The notes: generated by a model from the letters alone, not told the origin. Counted from the stretch's first letter, positions 17,429 to 27,199 are shown. The stretch is DNA of 64,000 bases from Thalassovita sp. (GCA_029212905.1 JARGPB010000016.1:1-64000); one strand, 5' to 3'. Made by a program: numbers and translations.

Positions 17429-19605
17429 CCCATCGTTTCGCCTCTCTTTTGCTGACCACGGCCCTGTGTCTGGCCGGTCCCGGCCTGCCCTCTTTTGCCC
17501 AAGAGGTTCAGACCCAAGAGACCGCCGCACCCGCTGTTCTGATCGCTGACAGCCTGCGCATTGACGGGCGTAACCGGCTGATTGCAAACGGTCATGTCGA
17601 GGTCATGTACGGCGACGCCCACATGAAGGCCGCCCGCATCGAATATGATCGCAAGGCCGACAAGCTGCTGATTTCCGGCCCGATCACGATCACACAGGGC
17701 GATTCCACGGTGATTCTGGCAGAGTCGGGCGCGCTGGACAGCAAGCTGGAGAACGGCATCCTGCGCGGCGCGCGGATGGTCATGGAAAAACAGGTTCAGC
17801 TGGCCGCCAATCAGATTGACCGCATCGGCGGGCGCTATACCCAGCTCTACAAGGTCGCCGCGACCTCGTGTCAGGTGTGTAATTCAGACACCCCGCCGGT
17901 CTGGCAAATCCGCGCCCAACGCACCATCCATGACCAGCAAGAGCGGCAGCTCTATTTCGAAAACGCCCAGTTGCGGGTGCTGGATGTGCCGGTGATGTGG
18001 CTGCCCCGGATGCGCCTTCCCGATCCGACACTGGAACGCGCGACCGGATTTCTGATCCCCTCGCTCAAGCAAAGCTCGGAATTGGGGCTGGGCATCAAGG
18101 TCCCGTATTTCATCAAGATCGGCGACCACAAGGACCTGACCCTGACGCCCTATGTGTCGGCGGAAACCTCGACGTTGGAATGGCGCTATCGACAGGCGTT
18201 CCGCACCGGCCGCATCGAATTCGAAGGCGCGCTCAGCGATGACACGCTGCTGCCCGGCGAATGGCGTGGCTATGTCTTTGGCAAGGGCCTGTTCGACCTA
18301 AAGAACGACTACAAACTGTCCTTCGGGATCGAGGCCGTCACCGACCGCGCCTATCTGCTGGACTATCTCTACTCCGAGAAGGACCGCCTCAAAAGCGAGC
18401 TGGCCCTGACCCGTGTCAAACGTGACGAATATCGCCGCGCGGCGCTGATTTCCTTTCAGACCCTGCGCGAGGGCGAGGATAATTCCACCATCCCCACCAT
18501 CATCGGCGATGCCGAATATGAACGCCGGTTCTTTCCCTCGCGCATCGGCGGCGAGCTGCGCATGAGCTTTGCCGCGCATTCGCACTATCGTTACTCGGAC
18601 ACCGCGACCGACGGGACCGACAGCGACATCTGGGGCGACGGGCGTGATGTCAGCCGCGCCGAGGCCTCGGCGCATTGGATGCGCAACTGGACCTTCGGAC
18701 CCGGCGTTCAGGCCGAATTTCTGGCCGGGGCCGCTGTGGATGCCTATACGATCCGTCAGGATGACACCGCCGCTGTGGATAACGAACTGATGGTCACGCC
18801 GCAGACCTCGTTGACGCTGCGCTGGCCCTGGCTCAAGACCACCCCCTCGGGGGCCGTACATGTGATCGAGCCGGTCCTGATGCTGGGCTGGGTCGGCGGC
18901 GACAGTCTGGACATCCCCAACGACGAAAGCACCCGCGTCGAATTCGACGAAGGCAACCTGCTGTCTCTTTCGCATTTTCCAGCCGCAGACCGCCGCGAAC
19001 GCGGGGCCTCGGCCGCTGTCGGCGTCAGCTGGAGCCGCGTCGCCCCCACCGGCTGGAGCAGCAGCCTGACCCTGGGCCAAGTCATTCGCGAGAATGAAAA
19101 CGCCGACTTCTCTGTGAGTTCGGGCCTGTCCGGCGTCAGCTCGGATTTGCTGATCGCGACGCAGTTGCGCACCGATACCGGCCTGAACCTGACGGCCCGT
19201 GCGCTGATGGGCAGCGGTCTGGACCTGCACAAAGCCGAAGCCCGCGCCGCTTGGCTGACCCAGGACACCGGCCTGGGCCTGTCCTATGTCTGGCTGGGGG
19301 CCGATGCGGACGAAGACCGCGCCAACACCGTTTCCGAATGGTCGCTGGACGGGTTTCGCCGGTTTTCAACCCACTGGTCGGGCACCGCCAACTGGCGCTA
19401 TGATGTCGCCGACCGCCGCGCGACCGAGGCCAGCCTGGGTCTGCGCTATTTGAATGAATGTATCGAGGTAAACCTCAGCCTCTCGCGTCGCTTCACATCT
19501 TCGACTATCGTTGATCCGTCGACGAATTTCGGCTTTACCGTGGGGCTAAGGGGGTTTAGCGCCAAGACTCAGGATCGCAGCTATGCCCGCACCTGCAGGA
19601 ACTAA
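17425..19605 (+). CDS. lptD: LPS-assembly outer-membrane protein LptD
   Basis: Outer-membrane beta-barrel translocon that places LPS in the outer leaflet with LptE. 726 residues: a signal peptide (cut after LPSFA), a periplasmic OstA/LptA-like jellyroll (about 38-150) and a large barrel with many alternating beta-strands to the C-terminus. Cysteines occur as CQVC near residue 149 and near the end (NECIE, ARTCRN), compatible with the disulfides that control LptD maturation. Its neighbours lptF, lptG and surA encode its export partners and its chaperone. Confidence 0.95.
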   Translation: MTHRFASLLLTTALCLAGPGLPSFAQEVQTQETAAPAVLIADSLRIDGRNRLIANGHVEVMYGDAHMKAARIEYDRKADKLLISGPITITQGDSTVILAESGALDSKLENGILRGARMVMEKQVQLAANQIDRIGGRYTQLYKVAATSCQVCNSDTPPVWQIRAQRTIHDQQERQLYFENAQLRVLDVPVMWLPRMRLPDPTLERATGFLIPSLKQSSELGLGIKVPYFIKIGDHKDLTLTPYVSAETSTLEWRYRQAFRTGRIEFEGALSDDTLLPGEWRGYVFGKGLFDLKNDYKLSFGIEAVTDRAYLLDYLYSEKDRLKSELALTRVKRDEYRRAALISFQTLREGEDNSTIPTIIGDAEYERRFFPSRIGGELRMSFAAHSHYRYSDTATDGTDSDIWGDGRDVSRAEASAHWMRNWTFGPGVQAEFLAGAAVDAYTIRQDDTAAVDNELMVTPQTSLTLRWPWLKTTPSGAVHVIEPVLMLGWVGGDSLDIPNDESTRVEFDEGNLLSLSHFPAADRRERGASAAVGVSWSRVAPTGWSSSLTLGQVIRENENADFSVSSGLSGVSSDLLIATQLRTDTGLNLTARALMGSGLDLHKAEARAAWLTQDTGLGLSYVWLGADADEDRANTVSEWSLDGFRRFSTHWSGTANWRYDVADRRATEASLGLRYLNECIEVNLSLSRRFTSSTIVDPSTNFGFTVGLRGFSAKTQDRSYARTCRN

Positions 19606-19616
19606 AGGATGAACAA

Positions 19617-20837
19617 TTGACCATGCGCCGGATTTTCCTTGCCCTCGCCACTCTTGGCTTGCTTTTGTCTGCGACGGTTTCGGCACAGGCCCAAAGCTTG
19701 TTTTCACCGGCCATTCGCGTGAATGACCGGGCGATTACCTATTACGAGATCGAACAGCGCATTTTGTTGATGCAGGTGCTGAACTCTCCGGGGAACCTGG
19801 AAAAAGAGGCCCCCAAACAGCTGATCGAAGAGCGCCTGAAACTGGATGCCGCGATCGCCACGGGTGTCACCGTCACCGAAGAAATGATCGAAGTCGGAAC
19901 CAAGGAATTCGCAAGCCGCGCCAAGCTGACGCCCAAGAAATTCTTTGAATTTCTCGCGTCCAAGGGTGTTGCCCGCGAAACATTCGAGGATTTCCTCTTT
20001 GCCGGCCTGGCCTGGCGCGAGGTGGTGCGGGCCAAGTTCTCGAACCGTCTGGCCGTGACCGAGGCCGATATCGACAAGGCGCAGCGCGCGCTCAGCTCGA
20101 CCAATTCGGCGCAGGTCCTGCTGTCCGAAATCTTTATCCCCGCGCCCCAGGGCCGCGAGGCCGAAGCGATGGAACTGGCTCAGAAAATCCTGAAAGATCA
20201 AAGCTTTGACGGATTTACCGCCAATGCACGCCGGTTTTCCGCAGCGCCCACGCGCGACAAGGGCGGGCGCGTTGACTGGATGCCGATCACAAAACTTCCG
20301 CCTCCGCTGCGGCCCGTCATTCTGGCCCTGAAACCCGGCGAAGTCACCCAGCCCATTCCGTTGCAGGGCGCGATTGCGCTGTTCCAGATGCGCTCGATCG
20401 CCGAAAGCGCCTATCGCGCCCCCGCGATTGCGGCGCTGGAATACGCGACCTATCTGATCCCCGGCGGGCGCACCCCCGAGGCCCAGGCCAAGGCCCGCGC
20501 GATCATGGCGGACACCGACACCTGCGATGATCTCTATGCCAAGGCCAAGGGCCAGCCGCCCGAGATCCTGACCCGGACCACGCAAAAGCCCGGTGAAATC
20601 CCGCGCGACATCGCGTTGGAACTGGCCAAGATGGACAAGGGCGAATTCTCGACCTTGCTGACCCGAAACAACGGCCAGAGCCTGGTCCTGCTGATGATGT
20701 GCGGCCGCACCCCTGCCCTGACCCAGGACGCCTCGCGCGAGGAACTGACCCAACAGCTGCGCAACCGCCGCGCCGAGGCCCTGGCCAACGGGTATCTGGA
20801 ACAGCTGCGCGCCGACGCCCGGATCATCCGCGAATGA
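19617..20837 (+). CDS. surA: Periplasmic chaperone / peptidyl-prolyl isomerase SurA
   Basis: Escorts unfolded outer-membrane proteins, including LptD, across the periplasm. 406 residues with a signal peptide (cut after VSAQA), a SurA N-terminal helical domain (IRVNDRAITYYEIEQR onward), a single parvulin-type domain at about 165-265 (SEIFIPAP to GAIALFQMRS) and a helical C-terminal part. AAGGA at 19605-19609 is 7 bases from TTG 19617 and 13 from ATG 19623, so either could be the start; the ATG gives two residues less. It overlaps pdxA by four bases. Confidence 0.9.
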   Translation: MTMRRIFLALATLGLLLSATVSAQAQSLFSPAIRVNDRAITYYEIEQRILLMQVLNSPGNLEKEAPKQLIEERLKLDAAIATGVTVTEEMIEVGTKEFASRAKLTPKKFFEFLASKGVARETFEDFLFAGLAWREVVRAKFSNRLAVTEADIDKAQRALSSTNSAQVLLSEIFIPAPQGREAEAMELAQKILKDQSFDGFTANARRFSAAPTRDKGGRVDWMPITKLPPPLRPVILALKPGEVTQPIPLQGAIALFQMRSIAESAYRAPAIAALEYATYLIPGGRTPEAQAKARAIMADTDTCDDLYAKAKGQPPEILTRTTQKPGEIPRDIALELAKMDKGEFSTLLTRNNGQSLVLLMMCGRTPALTQDASREELTQQLRNRRAEALANGYLEQLRADARIIRE

Positions 20838-21811
20838 CCCAACCCATCGCACTCAGCTGCGGCGAACCGGCTGGTGTCGGGCCTGAAATCGCGGCCACAG
20901 CCTGGGCCCGTCTGGGCGATAGCCTGCCGTTTTTCTATATTGGTGATCCGCGTCACCTGCCGGATCGGACGCCCATTGTGGAAATCACCGATCCCGCCCA
21001 GACCGCCGAGGCCGCTAAATCCGGCCTGCCCGTGCTGGCGCACCCCTTTGCCGCACCCGCCGTGCCCGGACACCCCGACCCCGCCAACGCCCAAGGCGTG
21101 ATCGACGTGATCGCCCGCGGCGTTTCGCTGGTTCAATCTGGTCAGGCCGCAGCGCTGACCACCGCGCCGATCCATAAAAAGGCGCTTCAGGACGGTGCGG
21201 GCTTTGCCTATCCGGGGCACACGGAATATCTGGCTGCTTTGGGTCAGGTTGACCGCGTCGTCATGATGCTGGCCTGTGACGCCCTGCGCGTGGTCCCGAC
21301 CACGATCCATATCCCGCTGGGCGACGTTCCCGGCGCGCTGACGGCGGATCTGCTGACCGACACGATCCGCATCACCCACAGCGCCTTGCAGCGTGATTTT
21401 GGCCTGACCGCCCCCCGCATTGCCATCGCCGGGCTGAACCCCCACGCAGGCGAAGGCGGCGCCATGGGCACCGAGGAAATCACCCTCATCGCACCCGTTC
21501 TGGACACCCTGAAGGCCGAGGGGCTGATCCTCGCAGGGCCTATGTCCGCCGACACGATGTTCCACCCGGCCGCCCGCGCGCGCTATGACGCGGCGATCTG
21601 CATGTATCACGATCAGGCGCTGATCCCGATCAAGACGCTGGATTTCGCAGGCGGCGTGAATGTGACGCTGGGGCTGCCGTTCATCCGCACCTCGCCCGAC
21701 CATGGCACCGCCTTTGACATCGCGGGCCAAGGCATCGCCGACGCCAATTCCCTGATCCAAGCCCTGAAAATGGCGCGCAGCATGGCCCAGGCCAGAAAGG
21801 CCGCACCATGA
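20834..21811 (+). CDS. pdxA: 4-hydroxythreonine-4-phosphate dehydrogenase
   Basis: NAD-dependent oxidation and decarboxylation of 4-phosphohydroxy-threonine in the DXP-dependent route to pyridoxal phosphate. 325 residues, as usual. Motifs: CGEPAGVGPEI at the start, substrate and metal residues in TTAPIHKKAL and YPGHTEYLA, GLNPHAGEGG, MYHDQALIPIK, and RTSPDHGTAFDIAG near the end. ATG 20834 lies in the surA stop (ATGA), and its own stop overlaps rsmA in the same way. The surA-pdxA-rsmA order is ancient and also found in E. coli. Confidence 0.97.
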   Translation: MTQPIALSCGEPAGVGPEIAATAWARLGDSLPFFYIGDPRHLPDRTPIVEITDPAQTAEAAKSGLPVLAHPFAAPAVPGHPDPANAQGVIDVIARGVSLVQSGQAAALTTAPIHKKALQDGAGFAYPGHTEYLAALGQVDRVVMMLACDALRVVPTTIHIPLGDVPGALTADLLTDTIRITHSALQRDFGLTAPRIAIAGLNPHAGEGGAMGTEEITLIAPVLDTLKAEGLILAGPMSADTMFHPAARARYDAAICMYHDQALIPIKTLDFAGGVNVTLGLPFIRTSPDHGTAFDIAGQGIADANSLIQALKMARSMAQARKAAP

Positions 21812-22647
21812 GCGGTATCGACTCTCTTCCCTCTTTGCGACAGGTCATTGATGATCACGGGATTGCAGCGAAAAAATCCCTGGGCCAGAACTTCTTACTC
21901 GATCTGAACCTGACCGCGAAAATTGCGCGTCTGGCGGGGGATCTGTCCGAATGTGACGTGCTGGAAATCGGCCCCGGCCCCGGTGGTCTGACCCGTGGTC
22001 TGCTGGCCGAGGGCGCCCGCCGTGTGCTCGCCATCGAGAAAGACACCCGCTGTATGCCCGCGCTGGACCAGATCGCCGCCGCCTATCCCGGCAAGCTGGA
22101 AGTGATCAATGGCGATGCGCTTGAGGTGAACCCCCTGGCGCATCTGACTCCGCCCATTCGCATCGCTGCCAACCTGCCCTATAACGTCGGGACCGAACTG
22201 CTGATCCGTTGGCTGACCCCGCCGGAATGGCCGCCTTTCTGGTCCTCGCTGACCTTGATGTTCCAAAAAGAAGTGGCCGAGCGCATCACCGCCCAGCCCG
22301 GCTCCAAGGCCTACGGCCGTTTGGCCCTGCTGGCGCAATGGCGCACCGATGCGCGGATCGTGCTGCATCTCCCGCCCGAGGCCTTTAGCCCCCCGCCCAA
22401 GGTGCATTCCGCCGTGGTGCAGCTGACCGCCCTGCCCGAACCCAAGTTTCCCGCAAATCCAAAGACGCTGGAACGGGTCGTCGCCCGCGCCTTCAATCAG
22501 CGCCGCAAGATGCTGCGCGCCGCGCTCAAGGGCATCGCCCCCGATCTCGAGGATCGCCTGCTGGCGTCCGGCATTCAGCCGACCGACCGGGCGGAAACCA
22601 TCGGTCTGGAACAGTTCTGCGCGCTGGCCCGTAATCTGGACGCATAA
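21808..22647 (+). CDS. rsmA: 16S rRNA dimethyladenosine transferase
   Basis: Dimethylates the two adjacent adenosines in the loop of 16S rRNA helix 45, late in small-subunit assembly. 279 residues: KKSLGQNFLLD, SAM-binding EIGPGPGGLTRGLL, acidic AIEKD, catalytic NLPYNVGTELLI and the C-terminal helical domain with FNQRRKMLR. Last gene of the block that begins at lptF; a strong hairpin follows at 22651-22674. Confidence 0.97.
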   Translation: MSGIDSLPSLRQVIDDHGIAAKKSLGQNFLLDLNLTAKIARLAGDLSECDVLEIGPGPGGLTRGLLAEGARRVLAIEKDTRCMPALDQIAAAYPGKLEVINGDALEVNPLAHLTPPIRIAANLPYNVGTELLIRWLTPPEWPPFWSSLTLMFQKEVAERITAQPGSKAYGRLALLAQWRTDARIVLHLPPEAFSPPPKVHSAVVQLTALPEPKFPANPKTLERVVARAFNQRRKMLRAALKGIAPDLEDRLLASGIQPTDRAETIGLEQFCALARNLDA

Positions 22648-22650
22648 AAA

Positions 22651-22681
22651 AACGCAGAGGTCGCCCTCTGCGTTTTTCTTA
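22651..22681. terminator. Bidirectional terminator between rsmA and the DUF4167 gene
   Basis: Perfect 10-bp inverted repeat AACGCAGAGG/CCTCTGCGTT with a TCGC loop, a T-run after it on the plus strand and an A-run before it. It can terminate both converging transcripts. Confidence 0.85.
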
Positions 22682-22701
22682 TCTCACAGCTATAAAACCG
22701 C

Positions 22702-23313
22702 TTATTCGGCCGCTTCAGGTGTCTGCGGCGGCTCGGGCTGATCCGGTTTGTCGGACGAGGCCTGCGCGTCAGCGTTCGGTTTACGGCTACGCGGTTTGCG
22801 CGGCGCGCTGGAACGGCGCTTGGGTTTGGGTTTCTCTTCGGCGGTGTCTTTGCTCTCGGGTGTTTCCACCAGACCGGATTCCCCAGATGCGCTGATATCC
22901 ACAACGTCTGGCTGCTCGTTCGAGCCCGGATCGGCCGGTTTTGACGCAGCGCGGGTGTTTGCATCGGCCGCATCACGTTCCTGACGGGCGGCCCGTTCGC
23001 GGTCGCGCTCAAGCTGCCGTTCACGGTTCTGGCGCTCTTGCTCTTCGCGGCGCGCTTCTTGCTCGCGCGTGGCTTCGGACAGCATCCGCATGTAATGTTC
23101 CGCGTGCTGCTGGAAGTTTTCTGCCGCCACCCGGTCATTGCTCAGTTGAGCATCGCGCGCCAACTGATTGTATTTATCGATAATTTGCTGTGGTGTGCCG
23201 CGCACCTTGCCCTCGGGACCACTGCTGTCAAACACGCGGTTGACGATGTTCCCGACGGACCGATTATTGTTGCGGTTCGATTTCGACCGCGAGCGGCTTT
23301 TTGAAGATCTCAT
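22702..23313 (-). CDS. DUF4167 domain protein
   Basis: 203 residues: a very basic N-terminus (SSKSRSRSKSNRNNNRS), then the DUF4167 core with PQQIIDKYNQLARDAQLSNDR and FQQHAEHYMRML (about 40-80), a long charged coiled coil rich in Arg and Glu, and a low-complexity Pro/Lys/Ala tail. The family is restricted to alphaproteobacteria and lies next to prmC-prfA in many of them. The basic start suggests RNA or ribosome contact, which is inference only. Confidence 0.88.
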   Translation of the reverse strand: MRSSKSRSRSKSNRNNNRSVGNIVNRVFDSSGPEGKVRGTPQQIIDKYNQLARDAQLSNDRVAAENFQQHAEHYMRMLSEATREQEARREEQERQNRERQLERDRERAARQERDAADANTRAASKPADPGSNEQPDVVDISASGESGLVETPESKDTAEEKPKPKRRSSAPRKPRSRKPNADAQASSDKPDQPEPPQTPEAAE

Positions 23314-23544
23314 ATTCCTGAATTCCAGCCTTCAAATATTGAAGTGTTGTGACCGCTTCGCGCCTCGTGCGCTCTGAACTACTTGACCGGATCACAACAA
23401 TTTTGGCTTGGTGTTGTCCGGGACCGCACAATGGCATCCACCGGTTCAACACCCCCTGACTAATGCGTTACGGGGCAGGATGACAAGTAGAATCACAGTA
23501 TTTTCGCAGGCATCCGGTAAAATTTTCGTATCTGCCGTGGCTTT

Positions 23545-24375
23545 TTAGCCGCGTATTGCCGCGACCACCCTGTCGCGCCCATCCAGATCGGGCAGGATGC
23601 GCACCTCTGTCCAGCCGTATTGCCGAAACAGTTCCGCGACCTCTGCGCCCTGTTTCCAGCCGATTTCGACCAGCGCGCGGCCTGCAGGAGTCAGATAGGC
23701 GCCCCCGTGCTGGGCAATCACCCGGTACGGCGCCAGCCCGTCGCCACCGGGGGTCAGCGCCAGATGCGGATCATGGTTCAGGACTTCGGGCGTCAGCTCG
23801 GCCATTTCGGCCTCGGAAATATAGGGCGGGTTGGACACGATCAGATCGAACACCCCCTCGACCGCCCCGAACCAATCCGACAGACACAGGCTCAGCCGCG
23901 CAGCCACGCCCAGCGCGTCCGCATTGCCCGCCGCCACCCGCAAGGCCGCCTGGCTGATATCCGTGGCCACGCCCTGCGCCTCGGGCCATTCCGCCAGCAA
24001 GGTGATCGCGATACAGCCGCTGCCCGTCCCCAGATCCAGCAGCCGCGCAGGCGTGGGGCCAGACAGGGCCTCGGCAATCAGGCTTTCTGTTTCGGGGCGC
24101 GGGTCCAGCACAGTTTCCGTCACAGCGAATTCACGCCCCCAAAAGGCCCGCGTTCCGATGATCTTGGATACGGGCACCCGGTTCAGCCGTTGGGTCAGGG
24201 CCTGCTCGTACGTGGACTGGGCCGCATCCGGCACCGAGTCTGGCCCCATCAGCATCAGCCTGTCGCGCCCCACGCCCAGCGCATATGCCAGCAAATACCG
24301 CGCATCGCCTGCATCAATCCCTTCGGCCGATAGCCGCGCCGCGCCCGCACGCAACGCCAAGGCAACCGTGCTCAT
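23545..24375 (-). CDS. prmC: Release factor glutamine methyltransferase
   Basis: Methylates the Gln of the GGQ motif in release factors RF1 and RF2. 276 residues: an N-terminal helical domain and a Rossmann methyltransferase domain with LLDLGTGSGCIAI and the catalytic NPPY in IVSNPPYISEAEM. It overlaps prfA, its own substrate's gene, by four bases (ATGA at 24372-24375), the standard pairing. Confidence 0.97.
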   Translation of the reverse strand: MSTVALALRAGAARLSAEGIDAGDARYLLAYALGVGRDRLMLMGPDSVPDAAQSTYEQALTQRLNRVPVSKIIGTRAFWGREFAVTETVLDPRPETESLIAEALSGPTPARLLDLGTGSGCIAITLLAEWPEAQGVATDISQAALRVAAGNADALGVAARLSLCLSDWFGAVEGVFDLIVSNPPYISEAEMAELTPEVLNHDPHLALTPGGDGLAPYRVIAQHGGAYLTPAGRALVEIGWKQGAEVAELFRQYGWTEVRILPDLDGRDRVVAAIRG

Positions 24376-25418
24376 TCCATTTCCGCCAGCATGGCCGCCT
24401 GATGTTCGGAAATCAGCGCGTCGATGATGTCATCCAGATCGCCCTGCATGATCTGATCCAGCTTATAGAGCGTCAGGTTGATCCGGTGATCCGTCATCCG
24501 CCCCTGCGGGAAATTATAGGTGCGGATGCGCTCGCTGCGATCGCCCGATCCAACCTGGGTTTTCCGGCTGGCGGCGCGTTCGTCATCCACCTTCTGGCGC
24601 TCCATGTCATAAAGCCGCGTCTTCAGCACATTCATCGCGATTTCGCGGTTGCGGTGCTGGGACTTCTCGGAACTGGTGACAACGACTCCGGTCGGGATAT
24701 GCGTGATCCGCACAGCCGAGTCGGTGGTGTTGACGTGCTGCCCCCCCGCACCCGAGCTGCGCATCGTGTCGATCCGCAGATCATTGGGGTCGATGTGAAT
24801 ATCCACGTCTTCGGCCTCGGGCAGAACAGCCACCGTCGCCGCCGAGGTATGGATACGCCCGCCGCTCTCGGTTTCGGGGACGCGCTGCACCCGGTGTACG
24901 CCGCTTTCGTATTTCAGCCGCGCAAAGACGCCCTCGCCCTTTACATGGGCCGTAACCTCTTTGATCCCGCCCAATTCCGTCGCCTGCATGTCCAGTACCT
25001 GAAAGGTCCAGCCCCGCGTTTCCGAATACCGCTGATACATCCGCAGCAGATCCCCCGCGAACAGCGCGGCCTCGTCGCCGCCTGTACCGGGTCGGATCTC
25101 GATCATCGCCGGGCGCGCATCTGCGGCATCCTTGGGCAGCAGCGCCAGTTGCAAGGCCTTCTCGACCTCGGGCAGTTGCGCCTTCAACACAGGCAGCTCT
25201 TCCTCGGCCAGAGCTTTCATCTCAGGGTCGGCCAGCATCTCTTCGGCCTCGGCCAGGTCGCTCTGCAATTGCTGATAAGCCGCCACCTGTTCGACCACCG
25301 GGCGCAGGTCGGCATATTCGCGGCCCAGCGCGGCAATATCCCCGCCCCCCTCAGACATCTTTGCCTCTAGGAACTGGAATCTCTGGGTGATCTGCTCAAG
25401 CCGGTCTCTGGAAATCAT
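24372..25418 (-). CDS. prfA: Peptide chain release factor 1
   Basis: Recognises UAA and UAG and triggers peptide release. 348 residues. The GGQ motif is in SSGAGGQHVNTTDSA, and the stop-codon-reading PxT tripeptide appears as PET in RVQRVPETES, which identifies RF1 rather than RF2. The C-terminus has the expected basic helix. UGA, the codon that interrupts cas9, is read by RF2, so this gene is not directly relevant to it. Confidence 0.97.
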   Translation of the reverse strand: MISRDRLEQITQRFQFLEAKMSEGGGDIAALGREYADLRPVVEQVAAYQQLQSDLAEAEEMLADPEMKALAEEELPVLKAQLPEVEKALQLALLPKDAADARPAMIEIRPGTGGDEAALFAGDLLRMYQRYSETRGWTFQVLDMQATELGGIKEVTAHVKGEGVFARLKYESGVHRVQRVPETESGGRIHTSAATVAVLPEAEDVDIHIDPNDLRIDTMRSSGAGGQHVNTTDSAVRITHIPTGVVVTSSEKSQHRNREIAMNVLKTRLYDMERQKVDDERAASRKTQVGSGDRSERIRTYNFPQGRMTDHRINLTLYKLDQIMQGDLDDIIDALISEHQAAMLAEME

Positions 25419-25481
25419 GGCTGGTTCCTTCGCCTATCAACCGCATTTGGTCAAGCCCGCCTGTTGTGATATGATCTCCCC

Positions 25482-25766
25482 ATGCGCTGGATACTCGCCC
25501 TGACCCTGGCGGCAACGCCCGCCCTGTCCGATGCCACCATCGGCGGCAAGACCGTCGATTGCTATTGCACCGACAGCTCCGGCGGCCGGATCGAGCTGGG
25601 CGAAACCATCTGCCTTCAGGTGGACGGGCGCATGTTCATGGCCCAATGCCAGATGTCCCTGAACGTGCCCATGTGGCGCGAGGTACAAACCGGCTGCCTC
25701 AGCTCATCCCTGCGCCAAAGCCTTCAGCCATCCGCTGATACGGGCCTTGTTGACCCCCAGATCTGA
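25482..25766 (+). CDS. Small secreted cysteine-containing protein, unknown
   Basis: 94 residues with a signal peptide (cut after TPALS). The mature part has five cysteines (DCYCTD, TICLQ, AQCQM, TGCLS), enough for disulfides in the periplasm. Its 3' end overlaps the convergent DUF1499 gene by 63 bases (25704-25766), so the last 20 codons may be loosely constrained. I do not recognise a characterised family. Divergent from prfA across 63 bases. Confidence 0.65.
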   Translation: MRWILALTLAATPALSDATIGGKTVDCYCTDSSGGRIELGETICLQVDGRMFMAQCQMSLNVPMWREVQTGCLSSSLRQSLQPSADTGLVDPQI

Positions 25767-26108
25767 GCGCCCGAACCGCAAACGACCATAGATCGCCATC
25801 TGATCCCCCCGCAGCTCAACCGTCGTATAATCAGGAAAGCCCCACAGCTTGCTGCGTGTGACATAGCTCACGCGCCCCTCTGCGACAGACCCCGCCAGAA
25901 CCTGCGTCCGCTCGGTCCCACGAATAATCCCGTCCAGCGCCTCAAATCGCGCCGCATCGCCCGCGATCACGCGCAACGCGCCGGCCTTGAAATCCTTATC
26001 CTTGTCCCCCTTGATCGGCATATGCCACCGCGCCGGATCACTGGGGGCCAGCCGCACCCACACCCCCAGCCCGACCAAGGCCACAACACTCACCACCAGC
26101 CATTTCAT
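25704..26108 (-). CDS. DUF1499 domain protein
   Basis: 134 residues: one N-terminal membrane segment or signal anchor (about residues 3-20), then the DUF1499 fold with a WHMPI segment, FEALDGIIRGTERT and VTRSKLWGFPDYTTVEL. The family is widespread and without assigned function; here the domain would face the periplasm. The gene converges with, and overlaps, the small secreted protein gene. Confidence 0.8.
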   Translation of the reverse strand: MKWLVVSVVALVGLGVWVRLAPSDPARWHMPIKGDKDKDFKAGALRVIAGDAARFEALDGIIRGTERTQVLAGSVAEGRVSYVTRSKLWGFPDYTTVELRGDQMAIYGRLRFGRSDLGVNKARISGWLKALAQG

Positions 26109-26174
26109 GCGCCCGCGCCTTTCATCTTGCCAAAAATACTCGCGCCGCAGGCATCCCAGCCCTCCTGATACGGG

Positions 26175-27140
26175 TCAAGCCTTACGGCGCGTCCATCCCC
26201 ACAGGCAGATCAGTTCCATCGCCACATGCGCGCCCGATACGGCTGTTATCCCTGACGGGTCATAGGGCGGCGACACTTCGACCACATCGCCCCCCACCAT
26301 GTTGATCCCCGCCAGATCACGCAGCAGGATCGCCGCCTGTCCACTGCTCAGGCCCCCCCACACAGGCGTCCCCGTCCCCGGGGCAAACGCAGGGTCCAGA
26401 CAATCAATGTCAAAGGTCACATAGGTCTGGTGATCCCCCACGATCTCTTTCACCTGACGCGCCACCTCGGCGGGGCCCGCCTCGTGGACTGTGCGCGCGT
26501 CGATATAGTTCATTCCGCAGTAATCATCGCATTCCGTGCGAATACCAATCTGGACCGAGCGCGCAGGATCGACCAGCCCCAGCTTCACCGCCTTGTACAT
26601 GAACGTCCCGTGGTCGATGCGCCCCATATCGTCGTCGGCCCACAGGTCGGAATGCGCATCGAACTGGATCACACTCAGCGGGCCGTATTTCTCGGCATAG
26701 GCGCGCAGGATCGGCAGGGTGATGAAATGATCCCCGCCCAATGTCACTGTCCCCACATCCCCCGCCAGAAGCGTCTTGAAATGCTGCTCGATCGCGGCGG
26801 GCGTGGCGCGCACATCAGCATAGTCAAACGCCAGGTCGCCATAATCCACGATGGCGAATTCCCCCAGCGGATCAAAGCCCCAGCCATAGGGCGGATCATA
26901 GGGTTGCAGCGTGCTGGCCTCGCGGATTGCACGCGGACCCATGCGGGTGCCGGTGCGGTTGGTCACGGCCTGATCGAACGGCACACCCGTCACCGCCAGA
27001 TCAACACCCGTCAGATCCTTGGTGTATTTGCGCCGCAAGAACGAGGTCGCCCCCGCAAAGGCATTCTCATAGCTCAGGCCCCGCAGATCCTGCCGCGTGA
27101 ACGCCGCATCAATCTGCTTTTTCGCGTCTTCCAGTGCCAT
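26175..27140 (-). CDS. speB: Agmatinase family ureohydrolase
   Basis: Binuclear-manganese hydrolase that releases urea, most likely from agmatine to give putrescine; related guanidino substrates cannot be excluded. 321 residues from ATG 27140, chosen because GAGGGGG lies just upstream and the open frame beyond it begins at a start without one. The metal-binding motifs are all present: GGDHFITLP, FDAHSDLWAD (DAHxD) and FDIDCLDPAFAPGTGTP (DxD). No spe genes are adjacent. Confidence 0.88.
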   Translation of the reverse strand: MALEDAKKQIDAAFTRQDLRGLSYENAFAGATSFLRRKYTKDLTGVDLAVTGVPFDQAVTNRTGTRMGPRAIREASTLQPYDPPYGWGFDPLGEFAIVDYGDLAFDYADVRATPAAIEQHFKTLLAGDVGTVTLGGDHFITLPILRAYAEKYGPLSVIQFDAHSDLWADDDMGRIDHGTFMYKAVKLGLVDPARSVQIGIRTECDDYCGMNYIDARTVHEAGPAEVARQVKEIVGDHQTYVTFDIDCLDPAFAPGTGTPVWGGLSSGQAAILLRDLAGINMVGGDVVEVSPPYDPSGITAVSGAHVAMELICLWGWTRRKA

Positions 27141-27199
27141 CTCGGCCCCCTCGAAAAATTTGATCAAATCTTAGCATCCGCACAGGGCCGGTCAAGCAC

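Noticed and set aside
16226..17587. 453-codon minus-strand open frame opposite lptG
   Set aside because: Antisense shadow of lptF-lptG-lptD codon use in GC-rich DNA; no family resemblance.
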